64,000 nt of DNA from Oceanospirillaceae bacterium (lineage in GTDB: Bacteria; Pseudomonadota; Gammaproteobacteria; Pseudomonadales; Balneatricaceae). A model generated the notes under the pieces. It saw only the letters and a program-made list of their open reading frames with translations, was not told where the DNA came from and did not search any database. Both the position numbers and the translations under genes were made by a program. The DNA lies in contig JABSQZ010000001.1 in assembly GCA_013215505.1 (NCBI GenBank), positions 62,001-126,000 on the forward strand, in the 5' to 3' direction. Positions 35,710-45,657 of the stretch are shown in pieces (position 1 is the stretch's first letter; every line of letters begins with the position of its first letter).

Positions 35710-36819
35710 TCAATGAGGCCCAAGCGCTTGTCGCTGGCTAATCTCTCTCTTCAAAATAAGCCCGTGCTTTTTGGCCAATAACATTGCGATTTTAGTCACA
35801 CCGGTAAAGTGCTCACCACTTTGTTGGGAATGATTTTCCACTGTTTTACTGAGTATAGTAATCATTTCATTGAGGGTGTTTTCTGTCTCCTGCCAAAAGC
35901 GCATTCGCTCTTGTGCAATCGCTACACTCTGCACAAATAACTCGATTAAACTTGTATCACCCTGCGAAAAAGATTTGCGGTATTTTAGACATAAGAGGGT
36001 TCTATGATTGTCTCTGGTTCTATAGGAAAATAAAACCTTGTTATCGGTCTTATTCTTACATGTCACTTGCTCACAGTCACTCCACTGCTGCAGTGTTGTT
36101 GATGAGAGTATAGCGCTGGGTGGTTGATCTACATGCTTCTCATAAGCTCCGACTGCAGCGATAATCAGCCCCGATTGCAACGCATCATCGCCCGGTTCTA
36201 TATTGATCAGTGCAGCATCGGCCTCAAAATACAGTAGCGAGGTAAGCTGCAGCAGCACGCCTGAAGCGTATTCGCTCATATACTGTTTTTTAAATAAATC
36301 CGCTGTGGCCTCTACCACTTTTTTTAGCCCCGCACTGTGATTAGCCAGTGCAGAAACATCTCTAAAGGCACGCAGGCCCGCTATCACACAAGAGAAAAGC
36401 TTTTGCGCGGTTAACTCGGTCTTATTTTTATAATCGAAAATGTCATAATTTAAGATAACGGTTTTTTCCGGCGCCTGACCGGGTTGGCCGGTACGCAGCA
36501 CAATGCGAATAAGCTTGTTTCCCAAATCTTCTCGAATCCAGGCCGCAACATCCAGCCCAGCGGTTTCGGTCTCCATAACCACATCTAGCAACACTAAGGC
36601 GATATCAGATCTGGAACTTAATATTTGCTTTGCTTCTTCGGCGCCAAAGGCAGAGATGAAAACCAATTTTTTGCCATCAAAATACTCATCTTCGAGGGCA
36701 AAACGGGTAACGGAGTGGATGGCAGGCTCATCATCTACAATCAGGATAGGCCAGATTTCATGTGGGTCTTGTTCAGTGCTGCGCTTTGCCGATTTGTCAT
36801 CTATTAAGAACTCATACAC
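35710..36819 (-). CDS. Response regulator REC-DUF3369, lacking HD-GYP output
   Basis: About 369 residues. The REC domain (~20-145) has LIVDDEP and the phosphoacceptor aspartate in VLLDVVMETETAGLDVA, then a conserved T in VLRTG and K in DYKNK. DUF3369 follows (FSCVIAGLRAFRDVSALANH, ~155-320). The C-terminus SKTVENHSQQSGEHFTGVTK matches the opening of an HD-GYP domain but stops before the catalytic HD. Such proteins normally continue for about 150 residues, so this one is truncated. I start at GTG 36819, where AAGGAG is seven bases upstream; an ATG at 36846 would be longer by nine codons. Confidence 0.82.
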   Translation of the reverse strand: MYEFLIDDKSAKRSTEQDPHEIWPILIVDDEPAIHSVTRFALEDEYFDGKKLVFISAFGAEEAKQILSSRSDIALVLLDVVMETETAGLDVAAWIREDLGNKLIRIVLRTGQPGQAPEKTVILNYDIFDYKNKTELTAQKLFSCVIAGLRAFRDVSALANHSAGLKKVVEATADLFKKQYMSEYASGVLLQLTSLLYFEADAALINIEPGDDALQSGLIIAAVGAYEKHVDQPPSAILSSTTLQQWSDCEQVTCKNKTDNKVLFSYRTRDNHRTLLCLKYRKSFSQGDTSLIELFVQSVAIAQERMRFWQETENTLNEMITILSKTVENHSQQSGEHFTGVTKIAMLLAKKHGLILKREISQRQALGPH

Positions 36820-37172
36820 AGCCAAACTCCTTGAATATACATTCAAATAAACGCCCTGCAGAGTGAAATCGTAAATTTACACTTTCAAACAAAACCTAAC
36901 CTTTTTTAGTAATGTAAAAACCCGCTAATGTATTGAAGCTACAATTCAATAATACACTTTAACTTACTCATATAAATAGGGTCATGGGAACATTTAAGAC
37001 TATTTCCAATGACTAATTCCCTATAAAAGCTGTCAGCCTAAATACCATAGGGAAACAACTTATTTCCTTTTTATATCATCACCAATGAACAACAGCTTAA
37101 TTTTTTTGCTCATTCAATTGAGCTGCATCCCAAAATATTCAATTTTTAGTTTGCCATTTTGCGTGGCAAAAT
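36820..37172. other. Intergenic gap with weak 3' hairpin
   Basis: No gene is seen in this 353-bp AT-rich stretch. Reading the minus strand, TTTGCCA-CGCAAAA-TGGCAAA at 37150-37170 follows the AI-2E family gene stop closely and may be its transcript end; only a short AT-rich tail follows. Confidence 0.4.
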
Positions 37173-38237
37173 TTAACTTTCAAGCTCTTCGACTGGTTTA
37201 GGCCAGGCACTGAAAATTGCTTTAATCAGAGTCGCCAGTGGAATGGCAAAGAACACCCCCCAAAAACCCCAGATAGTCCCAAAGACCAATACTGCAATGA
37301 TGATAGCTATTGGGTGAAGATTGACTGCCTCAGAAAACAACAATGGCACTAATACGTTGCCATCCAATGCCTGAATAACCCCGTACACTAACATCAGATA
37401 GAAAAATTCATTTCCCCAGCCAAACTGAAAGAAACCGATTACCGCAACTGGCAGCGTCACTAGCGCTGCACCTATGTAGGGAACCAATACTGAGAGACCA
37501 ACCATGATTGCCAGTAGCGCTGCGTAGTCCAAGTCAAAGAAAATAAAACCTAAGTAAGTGACAAAACCAACAATGAAAATTTCCAAGGTCTTGCCGCGGA
37601 TATAATTGGCTATCTGCACATCCATCTCATGCCAGACCTTAGTCATCATCTCCCGCTTGTGCGGCAACACTGCAGTCCAAGATTGCACCAGTGATTTACC
37701 GTCTTTCAAAAAGAAAAACACCAATATTGGCACTAACACAAAATAGATCAGCAGCGCCACTATGGTTCCCAGGGAATTAAAAGAATATGCCAGCATCCAC
37801 TGGCCAACTGAAGACAACTCTTGGGTAGCCATAGCCACCACCTGGCTGATTTGCTGTTCAGTCACAATACCTGGATAGTTTTCGGGAAGAACCAACAACC
37901 CTGCTTGTATTTGCTGCAAAATATGCGGGATATCGTTGAATAATTTGGCCAACTGCTGCCACGCTAACGGAATTACAATGATAACAAAAGCTAACAATGC
38001 GCTGAAAAATACTGCAAAAACCAGATTGACCGAGATCATATGAGAGATATTTTTATTCTCTAACCAACCGACGGCTCCCTGCATTAGGAAAGCCAATATC
38101 AGACCTGCAATCACCGGTGCTAAAGGGCCACCTAGTGTTAAGATAATAACCAGAGATGCGGCCAGCAATACAAACAGAAACAGCGCTTCTTCATTAGAGA
38201 AATAGCGCTCAATCCATTTCGAAAAAATTCTTTTCAT
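37173..38237 (-). CDS. AI-2E family transporter (PerM-like permease)
   Basis: A 354-residue membrane protein of the AI-2E transporter family. About eight membrane segments are visible: two near residues 18-55, one at 67-90, then a ~70-residue soluble loop, and the rest from 150. LVPYIGAALVTLPVAVIGF, LHPIAIIIAVLVFGTIWGFW and FAIPLATLIKAI are family hallmarks. Family members export small molecules or act as sodium-proton antiporters; a role in AI-2 export cannot be claimed from sequence. Confidence 0.85.
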   Translation of the reverse strand: MKRIFSKWIERYFSNEEALFLFVLLAASLVIILTLGGPLAPVIAGLILAFLMQGAVGWLENKNISHMISVNLVFAVFFSALLAFVIIVIPLAWQQLAKLFNDIPHILQQIQAGLLVLPENYPGIVTEQQISQVVAMATQELSSVGQWMLAYSFNSLGTIVALLIYFVLVPILVFFFLKDGKSLVQSWTAVLPHKREMMTKVWHEMDVQIANYIRGKTLEIFIVGFVTYLGFIFFDLDYAALLAIMVGLSVLVPYIGAALVTLPVAVIGFFQFGWGNEFFYLMLVYGVIQALDGNVLVPLLFSEAVNLHPIAIIIAVLVFGTIWGFWGVFFAIPLATLIKAIFSAWPKPVEELES

Positions 38238-38323
38238 TAAATACTCTCAAACAAAATACGATAATGGTCATAAGTCTTATTACTAAGTTTCAGGCCTATA
38301 ATAAAGCTTGCACAAACCTAGCG

Positions 38324-38560
38324 CTAATTTTTGCAAATAAAATAGTAATAATGTTGCTCTAATTCATACATATCTAACATCTCATGCTCGCTATGCTTAA
38401 TAAAAGTAGCAAAATCACGAACCGATCCTGCATCTGTAGCTATTACTTTTAGCACTTTTCCCTGCTCCAAATACCTTAGAGCTTGTTTCGCCTTCAACAG
38501 CGGCATAGGACAATTAAACTCACTGACATCCAAGAGCTGATCAAAGTGCATAACGGACAT
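38324..38560 (-). CDS. TusA-family sulfurtransferase
   Basis: A 78-residue TusA/SirA-like protein. The CPxP motif (FNCPMPLLKAKQAL) holds the sulfur-carrying C17. I start at the ATG at 38560, where GAGG lies five bases upstream; the longer open frame to 38671 adds an unrelated hydrophobic leader. TusA proteins relay persulfide sulfur, for example to tRNA thiolation. The C-terminus HYYYFICKN is typical of the YedF/TusA group. Next to the permease gene, 87 nt away. Confidence 0.85.
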   Translation of the reverse strand: MSVMHFDQLLDVSEFNCPMPLLKAKQALRYLEQGKVLKVIATDAGSVRDFATFIKHSEHEMLDMYELEQHYYYFICKN

Positions 38561-39232
38561 TAAAACCTCAAATAGATAAAAGCAAAAACTCAGCTGATAA
38601 AATTGGTTTTGGATAATGACATGCTTGCGGCGAGGATAACAGCAAAGGCTTAAAATAATTGGGTTTAACAAGCACAGAAGATGAGATTATGCTCAGCATT
38701 TTCTCTACAGGCTTTAGTAAGTCTCTCTGATGTGCACTAAGTAGCGTAATAAGTGACTATTGTTTGCCAAGGTAGCTGACAAGGCTAGCGAGTCCTACCA
38801 ACCCTCTGAAAGCTCCATTTTGGATAGCAATACAGATGAACACATTAAATCTGCCAGCAGCATACAGGCCTAGTATGGCAGGATAACTTTTATGCCAAAA
38901 TAGACTTTGTACTAGCGCCACAATTCTAGGCAGCAAACACAGAGTTAACACATCCTTTTTGGCATGCCTATATATTGCAAGGCATAAAGGTCAAAGGCAT
39001 ATTGGGTCTGTAGACAATGTCCTCAGACAATCTACTAAAAATAATTTAATTTATAGTAATGCATAGCTTAGAATTAGAAACTATAATCATATTTAGTGGT
39101 CAAGGAACCAGTGAACTAAGCATCGTTTACTCAACTAATGACTCCGACACTGTCGTTATATATTCTTTACTCGTTATTTTGCTTGTTTCGCCACGCTCCC
39201 ATTGATTGTATTACTGATAGGCAACAGTCACT
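38561..39232. other. 672-bp intergenic region between divergent genes
   Basis: This region separates tusA and bepA. A minus-strand frame of 64 codons at 38757-38951 has no recognisable content or good ribosome site, and I do not call it. No hairpin or repeat stands out. Confidence 0.35.
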
Positions 39233-40723
39233 ATGCACATAAATACCAGAATTACAGCGCCATTTTTGTTCCGCAAAAAAAACACCCGCGTAAAATCAAT
39301 CCTGTTAAGCACTGTCATCGCACTAGCCTTAACAACTGCTGACAGGGCTTCCGCCAATGGCCTTCCGCTGCTGGGAGACTACAGTTCATCCATTATTTCG
39401 TTAAACTCCGAATATAATCTAGGCCAAGGCATCATTAGACAAATTCGCAACAGTAATCAACCGATCAACGACCCAATGGTTGACTCCTACCTGCAAGACC
39501 TGACCTGGGACTTAGTGGCGAAAAGCCAGCTACAGGACAAACGCATTTCGCTAGCGGTTATTGGTAACAAAAGCGTCAACGCCTTCGCAGCCCCCGGAGG
39601 AGTCATAGGAATACACGTTGGACTGATCATTGCCGCTGGTGCGGAAGATGAACTTGCCTCGGTGATCAGTCACGAACTTGCTCATTTAAGCCAGCGCCAC
39701 TTTGCCTCACAACTTGAACGCAACCGGATAAACTCTCCCTTTGCTATCGCCTCACTGATCACCGGAGTTCTTATTGCTGCCGCGAATCCCGAAGCGGGAA
39801 CTGCCGTATTATCCACTAGTATGGCCAGCAGCATGTCAGCAAGCCTGGCCTTTAGCAGGAAAAACGAACAGGAAGCCGATCGCATTGGCATGCAAAATTT
39901 GTCGCAAGCAGGCTATGACCCATCCGCCATGCCGAGGATGTTTGGAAAATTACTGGAACTGCAGAGATTACAGGGCTCAATACCGCCCGAATTTTTGCTC
40001 ACCCACCCAAGTTCCAGCTCGCGGATTGCCGACAGTAAAAATCGCGCTTTGCAGCTGAAAGTGAAAAGCAAAAGAAAACCAAATTTAGATTTTTCGATTA
40101 TAAAAGCTAGATTGAAAGTAAAATACCATCTCACTCCAAGCCAGTCGCTAAGCCATTATAGAACGACAGCAAAAAAGAATAGATCTGCGATCAATTTATA
40201 TTCATTAGCGATGGCAGAGGCTCGTTCCAGCCGCTTCAAGGATTCTATCAATTCGCTACAAAAACTACCGGCAGCCTGGCGTGATCACATGTTAATTAAA
40301 CTTAGCCTGGCGCAAGTTTATCGGCAGAACCAACAACCGCAGAAGGCCCTTAATATACTCGACAAACTTGATCAGATTTACCCTCAACACAGTGCAGTGC
40401 AAATGCTCAAGGCAGAGACGTTACTGGCGGCGCAGCGCCCTGAACAGGCAGCCAAAACACTGCGCGAGATTACTGAATATGCACCCGACAATCTAGACGC
40501 TTGGTATTTACTGGCAGAAGCACAGGGCTTAGCTGGCAACCGCAATGCTTTACACATCGCCAGAATCGAGTATTTTTTACTCAGAGGACAAGTAGCCACC
40601 GCCAGAGCTCAACTCGGTTTTGCCCGCAGAGAGCGTAATTTGAAAGAGCGTGACTTATACAAACTCGAGGACCTCGAACAACAAGTGACAGTCGTTGAAA
40701 GCTACTTGAACAGTAAATTTTGA
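39233..40723 (+). CDS. bepA: BepA-like M48 periplasmic metalloprotease with TPR domain
   Basis: A 496-residue zinc metalloprotease/chaperone. A signal peptide spans residues ~20-42 (VKSILLSTVIALALTTADRA). The M48 domain carries HELAH at 147-151 and the third ligand in NEQEADRIGM near 205. TPR repeats fill ~300-470 (ALNILDKLDQIYPQHSAVQM, LDAWYLLAEAQGLAGNR). BepA assists LptD and BAM assembly and degrades misfolded outer-membrane proteins. GGCAAC is the only weak upstream purine signal. A 22-bp palindrome follows the stop. Confidence 0.88.
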   Translation: MHINTRITAPFLFRKKNTRVKSILLSTVIALALTTADRASANGLPLLGDYSSSIISLNSEYNLGQGIIRQIRNSNQPINDPMVDSYLQDLTWDLVAKSQLQDKRISLAVIGNKSVNAFAAPGGVIGIHVGLIIAAGAEDELASVISHELAHLSQRHFASQLERNRINSPFAIASLITGVLIAAANPEAGTAVLSTSMASSMSASLAFSRKNEQEADRIGMQNLSQAGYDPSAMPRMFGKLLELQRLQGSIPPEFLLTHPSSSSRIADSKNRALQLKVKSKRKPNLDFSIIKARLKVKYHLTPSQSLSHYRTTAKKNRSAINLYSLAMAEARSSRFKDSINSLQKLPAAWRDHMLIKLSLAQVYRQNQQPQKALNILDKLDQIYPQHSAVQMLKAETLLAAQRPEQAAKTLREITEYAPDNLDAWYLLAEAQGLAGNRNALHIARIEYFLLRGQVATARAQLGFARRERNLKERDLYKLEDLEQQVTVVESYLNSKF

Positions 40724-40735
40724 AACATACAACAG

Positions 40736-40757
40736 CCCGGTACTGGTCAGTACCGGG
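40736..40757. repeat. 22-bp near-perfect palindrome after bepA
   Basis: CCCGGTACTG and CAGTACCGGG are exact 10-bp complements around GT, 12 nt after the bepA stop. There is no T-run on either strand. Likely a transcript-stabilising 3' hairpin. Confidence 0.55.
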
Positions 40758-41349
40758 AACTGTAAGCTAAATTTAATTTCTGGGATAATTCAAGCTTTTA
40801 AACAGTTTTATATAGAAATATTCTGCTAAATATGCGATTATTGAGGCCGCTGAACAAGGTGCTATGGCAAATCAGAATTATCATGTTTCAAACCCTGTTA
40901 TTCTCCATCTATATTTTATGTAGTCGCAGCAATAATTTGTTCGATTTCCTTGAATATAGACGCGTTACAGCCTCGATTATCTAGCGCTAAATGTGTATTA
41001 CACTTGCAGAAAAGACAAATTTACATACATATTTGCATTTCACAATTAGTGCATTTTAGACTTACAATTAATTTAGCTATAGAGCCGTTAAATAATATTT
41101 TCTTCGTATACCGGTAAATGTTTGCGCACCCTTCTCTAGTTAGTAAAATATTCCAGTCTACAGCTATACATTTTTATACCCGGCATTTAATTGCTGTTGA
41201 ATACTTGGGTATGGGAAAACCCATTAGCGGTTCAAAATGGTCGCTTTTGCTACTCCCTCGATTAACTATCTATACTAAACTACCTGACTTGTTAGCTGTT
41301 TACTGCAGCGACACTAAGACACAGACACTAACTTTCAAAAGGAGTAACA
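40758..41349. other. 592-bp intergenic region
   Basis: AT-rich, no coding frame that I trust (an 82-codon frame at 41118 lacks coding character). It must contain the promoter of the downstream Na/Pi cotransporter gene. Nothing else is recognised. Confidence 0.35.
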
Positions 41350-42978
41350 ATGTACACCTTGATTAGCATATTAGGCGCCGTCTCTCTGCTTTTATTTGGC
41401 ATGGAACTGGTAAAACAAGGGATCATTGGAGCTTTTGACAACGATTTAAAACGCATTATCACCCGCTTTACCCGCAATAAAACATCCGCCTTTGCCGTTG
41501 GACTAGGCATCACTTCGGTCCTGCAAAGCAGCACTGCTACCGCGCTGCTGATCTCTTCTTTTGCCAGTCGCAGCTTAATTGCCGGCGCCCCGGCACTCGC
41601 TGTAATGCTCGGTGCTGATATAGGCACCACATTGGTCGCTCAAGTGCTGTCTTTTGATTTAAGCTGGCTCTCCCCCGCATTAATAGTCATCGGATTAGTC
41701 ACCCATAGACGCGCCGGGACTGAGACTCTCAAGCACGTAGGCATGGCGCTTCTCGGATTGGGACTTATGCTGCTATCTCTTAAGCTCATAGGATCTTCGA
41801 CCGGCCCGCTGAGAGACGCTACCGTGCTTCAAGAGCTATTTCACGCCCTTGAAGATGAACGCATGCTAGCGATACTGCTGATTATTATACTCACCTGGAT
41901 CAGTCACTCCAGTATCGCCATGATACTATTGATCATGTCGCTGGCAGCCAGTGCTATCATCTCTCCCCAGCTAGGCTTGGTACTGGTACTCGGAGCCAAT
42001 ATAGGCGGCACTATCCCCGCGGTACTAGCGACACTTACCAAAGGGCCACAAGCCCTGCGAATCACTGTCAGTAATAGCTGTTTTAAAATAATTTCCTGCT
42101 TAGTAGTGCTGCCATTTATAGATCTGATATCCGAGTTACTATCAACTTATATGACAACCGATGTGGCCCGGCACATAGTCGATTTCCACACTATTTTTAA
42201 TATCCTGGTAGCAATAGTATTCCTGCCGCTGACCGGAAAAGCTTATTCACTGATCAAGCGTTACATTCCCGATCCCGTTAAAGTGACCAACGCCAACGAG
42301 TCTCGCTATCTCAATGAAAAATTAATTTCTACTCCATCGATGGCCATAGACTGCGTGATGCGTGAGACTATGCACATGGCCGAAGTAGTTTACACTATGA
42401 TCAGCAACTGCCTGCCAGCCCTTACCTCTGACAGTTCAGAACCTAGCCGTGAATTGATGAAAATGGAGCGCTCGGTAGACCGACTGCACAATGAAATTGC
42501 CAAGTACGTGACTAAATTGGGTCGCCAGGAATTAAAGAGCGAGCAGCTGTCACACACTAACCGGATATTGGCTTTCTCTTTAAACCTCGAACACTCTGCT
42601 GATATCACAGAAAATATCGCTGAGATGACTCACAAGAAAGTACAAGATAAATTAGAGCTCTCAGATGATGGCCTGGCCGATATCGTCACTATCCATGAAA
42701 CTGTGTTGAATAACTTTCACTTAGCGATGCGTATCTTCACCACACTCGATATTGATTTGGTACATCAATTACTTGAGGGCAAACGTAAAGTCAAGAAACT
42801 AACCGAACAGGCCAACCAAGACCATTTGCACAGATTGCACGAGGGCAAAAGCGATAACAACATGCTGCACTTGGACATTATCCGCGAGCTCAACAGAATC
42901 AATTGGCACATCACCGGGGTCGCTTACCCGGTTCTGGAAATAGAGCGCAACAAAGATCTAGTACAAGAAAAGAGCTAG
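41350..42978 (+). CDS. Na/Pi cotransporter family protein
   Basis: A 542-residue membrane protein of the Na/Pi cotransporter II (YjbB/NptA) family. Residues ~1-310 hold two inverted repeats with the QSS hallmark in TSVLQSSTATALLISS and a second SHSSIAMILL, typical of the family, within about eight membrane segments. Residues ~335-540 are a PhoU-like helical domain (MKMERSVDRLHNEIAKYVTK). It moves phosphate with sodium; in bacteria often outward. AAAGGAG precedes the ATG. Confidence 0.9.
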   Translation: MYTLISILGAVSLLLFGMELVKQGIIGAFDNDLKRIITRFTRNKTSAFAVGLGITSVLQSSTATALLISSFASRSLIAGAPALAVMLGADIGTTLVAQVLSFDLSWLSPALIVIGLVTHRRAGTETLKHVGMALLGLGLMLLSLKLIGSSTGPLRDATVLQELFHALEDERMLAILLIIILTWISHSSIAMILLIMSLAASAIISPQLGLVLVLGANIGGTIPAVLATLTKGPQALRITVSNSCFKIISCLVVLPFIDLISELLSTYMTTDVARHIVDFHTIFNILVAIVFLPLTGKAYSLIKRYIPDPVKVTNANESRYLNEKLISTPSMAIDCVMRETMHMAEVVYTMISNCLPALTSDSSEPSRELMKMERSVDRLHNEIAKYVTKLGRQELKSEQLSHTNRILAFSLNLEHSADITENIAEMTHKKVQDKLELSDDGLADIVTIHETVLNNFHLAMRIFTTLDIDLVHQLLEGKRKVKKLTEQANQDHLHRLHEGKSDNNMLHLDIIRELNRINWHITGVAYPVLEIERNKDLVQEKS

Positions 42979-43102
42979 CTTTCACCGAATAGTACTTTAA
43001 GCTGAGCACAAACTTGGCTTAAAGCACTGCAAACATTTATAATCCCCTTTATTTGAACAATGACATTTTTCCCTAACCGGCAAAATTCTGATAGGCACTC
43101 CC

Positions 43103-44383
43103 ATGGCCAATTTTAGCCAACTAAATCTATGCCCTGAACTACAGTTTACCCTCGAGCAACTAGGCTATAAACAGACCACCGAAATACAAGCCAAGGCCAT
43201 TCCGGTGATTCTGGCGGGTAATGACATTCTCGCTCAGGCGCAGACAGGAACAGGCAAGACCGCCGGTTTTGCGCTGCCTATGATAGAGAAATTACGCCAG
43301 CGTCAATACAGTGATGACTACCACCCCATTCGCGGTTTAGTATTAACACCCACCCGAGAGCTGGCGATTCAGGTCGCCGAGAAAACTTTAAGCTATGGCA
43401 GTGAATTGGGAATGCGCGTGGTATCTCTCTACGGAGGGGTGCGCTTCGACAATCAAATTCGTAAAATGAAACGCGGTGCCGACATCTTAGTGGCGACACC
43501 CGGGCGTTTACTGGAAATGTTGATTCAGAGGAAATTCTCACTCGAGCAGTTAGAGATTCTTGTGTTTGATGAAGCCGATCGCATGCTCGACTTAGGCTTC
43601 ATCCACGACATCAACCGAATTATGAGTTTCGCCCCAAAAAACAGGCAAACCTTATTATTCTCGGCCACCTACAATGACAAAATTGAAAGCTGGGCCCATT
43701 CTGTACTCAACAATCCACAAAAAATTAGCGTCAGCCCCAGCAATTCTGCCGCCAAAAAAGTCCAGCAACTGGCCTACAAAGTCGACAACAACAGCAAAGA
43801 AGAAGTACTGATCTATTTGATTACTAGCGGTAAGTGGAAGCAGACCCTGGTTTTTACCCGCACCAAGAGACGCGCCGACAAAGTTGCCGCGGCCTTAATT
43901 GACGCCGGCATCAACGCCCTGGCGATACACGGCGATAAATTACAGAAAGAGCGCATTGCCGCATTAACCGCCTTTAGTGAGCAGCAGTTAGATGTACTAG
44001 TAGCCACTGACGTAGCCGCGCGAGGCCTGGACATTGAAGCACTACCCAGAGTAGTCAATTTTGACCTGCCAAATCAAAGCGAAGCTTACGTGCATCGCAT
44101 TGGCCGTACCGCCAGAGCGGGAAAATCGGGGCAGGCTATCTCTTTTGTCGCCCCCGACGAGCGCCAGTATTTACTGGATATAGAACAACTACTGGGCAAA
44201 CAATTACAATTCCACAGCATCCCACTGCTAGAAAAAGGTAAGCTGGTCAGTGAAAAAGCGGCAGGTATTAAACGCGCCAACAACAGCAAAAGAAAGACAG
44301 CCAAAGCAAAATTTATCGCCCCTGAGCTAGAAAAAGCGACAAAACCCGCACTGCGCCCCTCGCTGCTAAGTAAAAAGAAATAA
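43103..44383 (+). CDS. DEAD-box ATP-dependent RNA helicase, RhlE-like
   Basis: A 426-residue DEAD-box helicase with all motifs: Q motif, AQTGTGKT (45-52), PTRELAIQV, TPGR, FDEADRML, SATYND, TDVAARGLD and HRIGRTARAG. A basic tail (residues ~390-426, KRKTAKAKF) resembles RhlE. These enzymes remodel RNA in ribosome assembly and turnover. A second paralogue is at 48811-50145. Ends at a shared bidirectional terminator. Confidence 0.92.
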   Translation: MANFSQLNLCPELQFTLEQLGYKQTTEIQAKAIPVILAGNDILAQAQTGTGKTAGFALPMIEKLRQRQYSDDYHPIRGLVLTPTRELAIQVAEKTLSYGSELGMRVVSLYGGVRFDNQIRKMKRGADILVATPGRLLEMLIQRKFSLEQLEILVFDEADRMLDLGFIHDINRIMSFAPKNRQTLLFSATYNDKIESWAHSVLNNPQKISVSPSNSAAKKVQQLAYKVDNNSKEEVLIYLITSGKWKQTLVFTRTKRRADKVAAALIDAGINALAIHGDKLQKERIAALTAFSEQQLDVLVATDVAARGLDIEALPRVVNFDLPNQSEAYVHRIGRTARAGKSGQAISFVAPDERQYLLDIEQLLGKQLQFHSIPLLEKGKLVSEKAAGIKRANNSKRKTAKAKFIAPELEKATKPALRPSLLSKKK

Positions 44384-44450
44384 TCCCCGCCCAGTGTTAG
44401 AGAGAAGCCAAGTTCCACTCAGCAATTAGACTCCTCACTGCGCAGAAGAC

Positions 44451-44490
44451 AAAAAAAAAGCCGGCTCCTGTAGCACAGCAGCCGGCTTTA
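44451..44490. terminator. Bidirectional terminator between helicase gene and leuB
   Basis: AGCCGGCT (44459-44466) pairs with AGCCGGCT (44480-44487) around a 13-nt loop. Nine A residues precede it, which become a T-run for the minus-strand leu operon; TTTA follows it for the plus strand. Confidence 0.88.
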
Positions 44491-44507
44491 ATATTTTGCA
44501 GCCTTTA

Positions 44508-45590
44508 CTATGCTTGCAGCGCGGCCACTACAGCATCACCCATTTCACTGGTCGACACTTTAATTGTTCCCTCGCTGTAGATATCGGCTGTTCGCAGCCC
44601 TTTATCCAACACGGCCTCAACTGCCTGCTCAATCTTATCAGCTACCTCTTGCATGCCAAGAGAATGACGCAGCATCATTGAGGCGGACAAGATCATCGCC
44701 AGTGGATTGGCAATACCCTGACCCGCTATATCAGGTGCCGAACCATGACAGGGCTCGTACATGCCCTTGCCATTAATATCCAGTGAAGCTGAAGGCAACA
44801 TGCCAATTGACCCGGTCAGCATCGCGGCGGCGTCTGACAAAATATCGCCAAACATATTGCCGGTGACTATCACATCGAACTGCTTGGGGGCACGAATCAA
44901 CTGCATGGCGGCGTTATCAACGTACATGTGCGACAGTTCAACTTCTGGATAATCCTTGCTCATTTCCTGGATGACTTCGCGCCACAACATAGTCACTTCG
45001 AGGACGTTGGCTTTATCTACCGAACACAGCTTCTTGTTGCGCTTCATCGCCGTTTCAAAGGCCACTTTACCGATACGACGAATCTCATTTTCGTCGTAAA
45101 CATAAGTATTATAGCCTTCGCGAGTACCGTCTTCTTTGACTCTGATACCTCTGGGCTGACCGAAGTAGATACCACCAGTGAGTTCACGGACAATCAGTAT
45201 ATCTAAGCCCGAAACTAACTCCGGCTTTAATGAAGAAGCATCTGCCAACTGTGGATACAAGATGGCCGGACGCAAATTGCCAAACAACTCCAACCTTGAG
45301 CGAATCTGCAACAAACCACCTATTTCCGGACGCTCTTTGGGTGGCAGCGAATCCCATTTAGGGCCACCGACACAGGCCAGTAGTATCGCATCAGCCTGCT
45401 GACACTTCTGCCATGTTTGCTCGGGAAAAGCACTGCCGGCAGCATCTATCGCGGCACCGCCCACTAGCGCATGATCAAACTCCAATCCCAGCGAATACTG
45501 CTGGTTTACTAACGCTAAAACTTTATCAACTTCAGTGGAAATTTCCGGACCAATGCCATCACCTGGCAATATTAAAACTTTCTTCGACAT
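44508..45590 (-). CDS. leuB: 3-isopropylmalate dehydrogenase
   Basis: A 360-residue NAD-dependent enzyme of leucine synthesis that oxidises and decarboxylates 3-isopropylmalate. [10 protein letters not shown] at the start, the substrate arginines in [21 protein letters not shown], then [17 protein letters not shown] and [15 protein letters not shown] are family signatures. Length is typical. It is third in leuC-leuD-leuB, 67 nt after leuD. Confidence 0.97.
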   Translation of the reverse strand: MSKKVLILPGDGIGPEISTEVDKVLALVNQQYSLGLEFDHALVGGAAIDAAGSAFPEQTWQKCQQADAILLACVGGPKWDSLPPKERPEIGGLLQIRSRLELFGNLRPAILYPQLADASSLKPELVSGLDILIVRELTGGIYFGQPRGIRVKEDGTREGYNTYVYDENEIRRIGKVAFETAMKRNKKLCSVDKANVLEVTMLWREVIQEMSKDYPEVELSHMYVDNAAMQLIRAPKQFDVIVTGNMFGDILSDAAAMLTGSIGMLPSASLDINGKGMYEPCHGSAPDIAGQGIANPLAMILSASMMLRHSLGMQEVADKIEQAVEAVLDKGLRTADIYSEGTIKVSTSEMGDAVVAALQA

Positions 45591-45657
45591 ATCAACTCAT
45601 CCGTTTAATTCATTGAATATTAAATTTATAAACTGTTAATTCAGCTCAGGCAGACAA

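Noticed and set aside
38757-38951. 64-codon minus-strand hydrophobic frame
   Set aside because: No ribosome site, no recognisable family and composition like the surrounding non-coding DNA.
41118-41366. 82-codon plus-strand frame upstream of the Na/Pi cotransporter
   Set aside because: It overlaps the start of the cotransporter gene and its ribosome site and has no coding character.
42992-43024. CTTTAAGC / GCTTAAAG inverted repeat after the Na/Pi cotransporter
   Set aside because: Weak AT-rich 8-bp stem with a 17-nt loop and no T-run; not convincing as a terminator.
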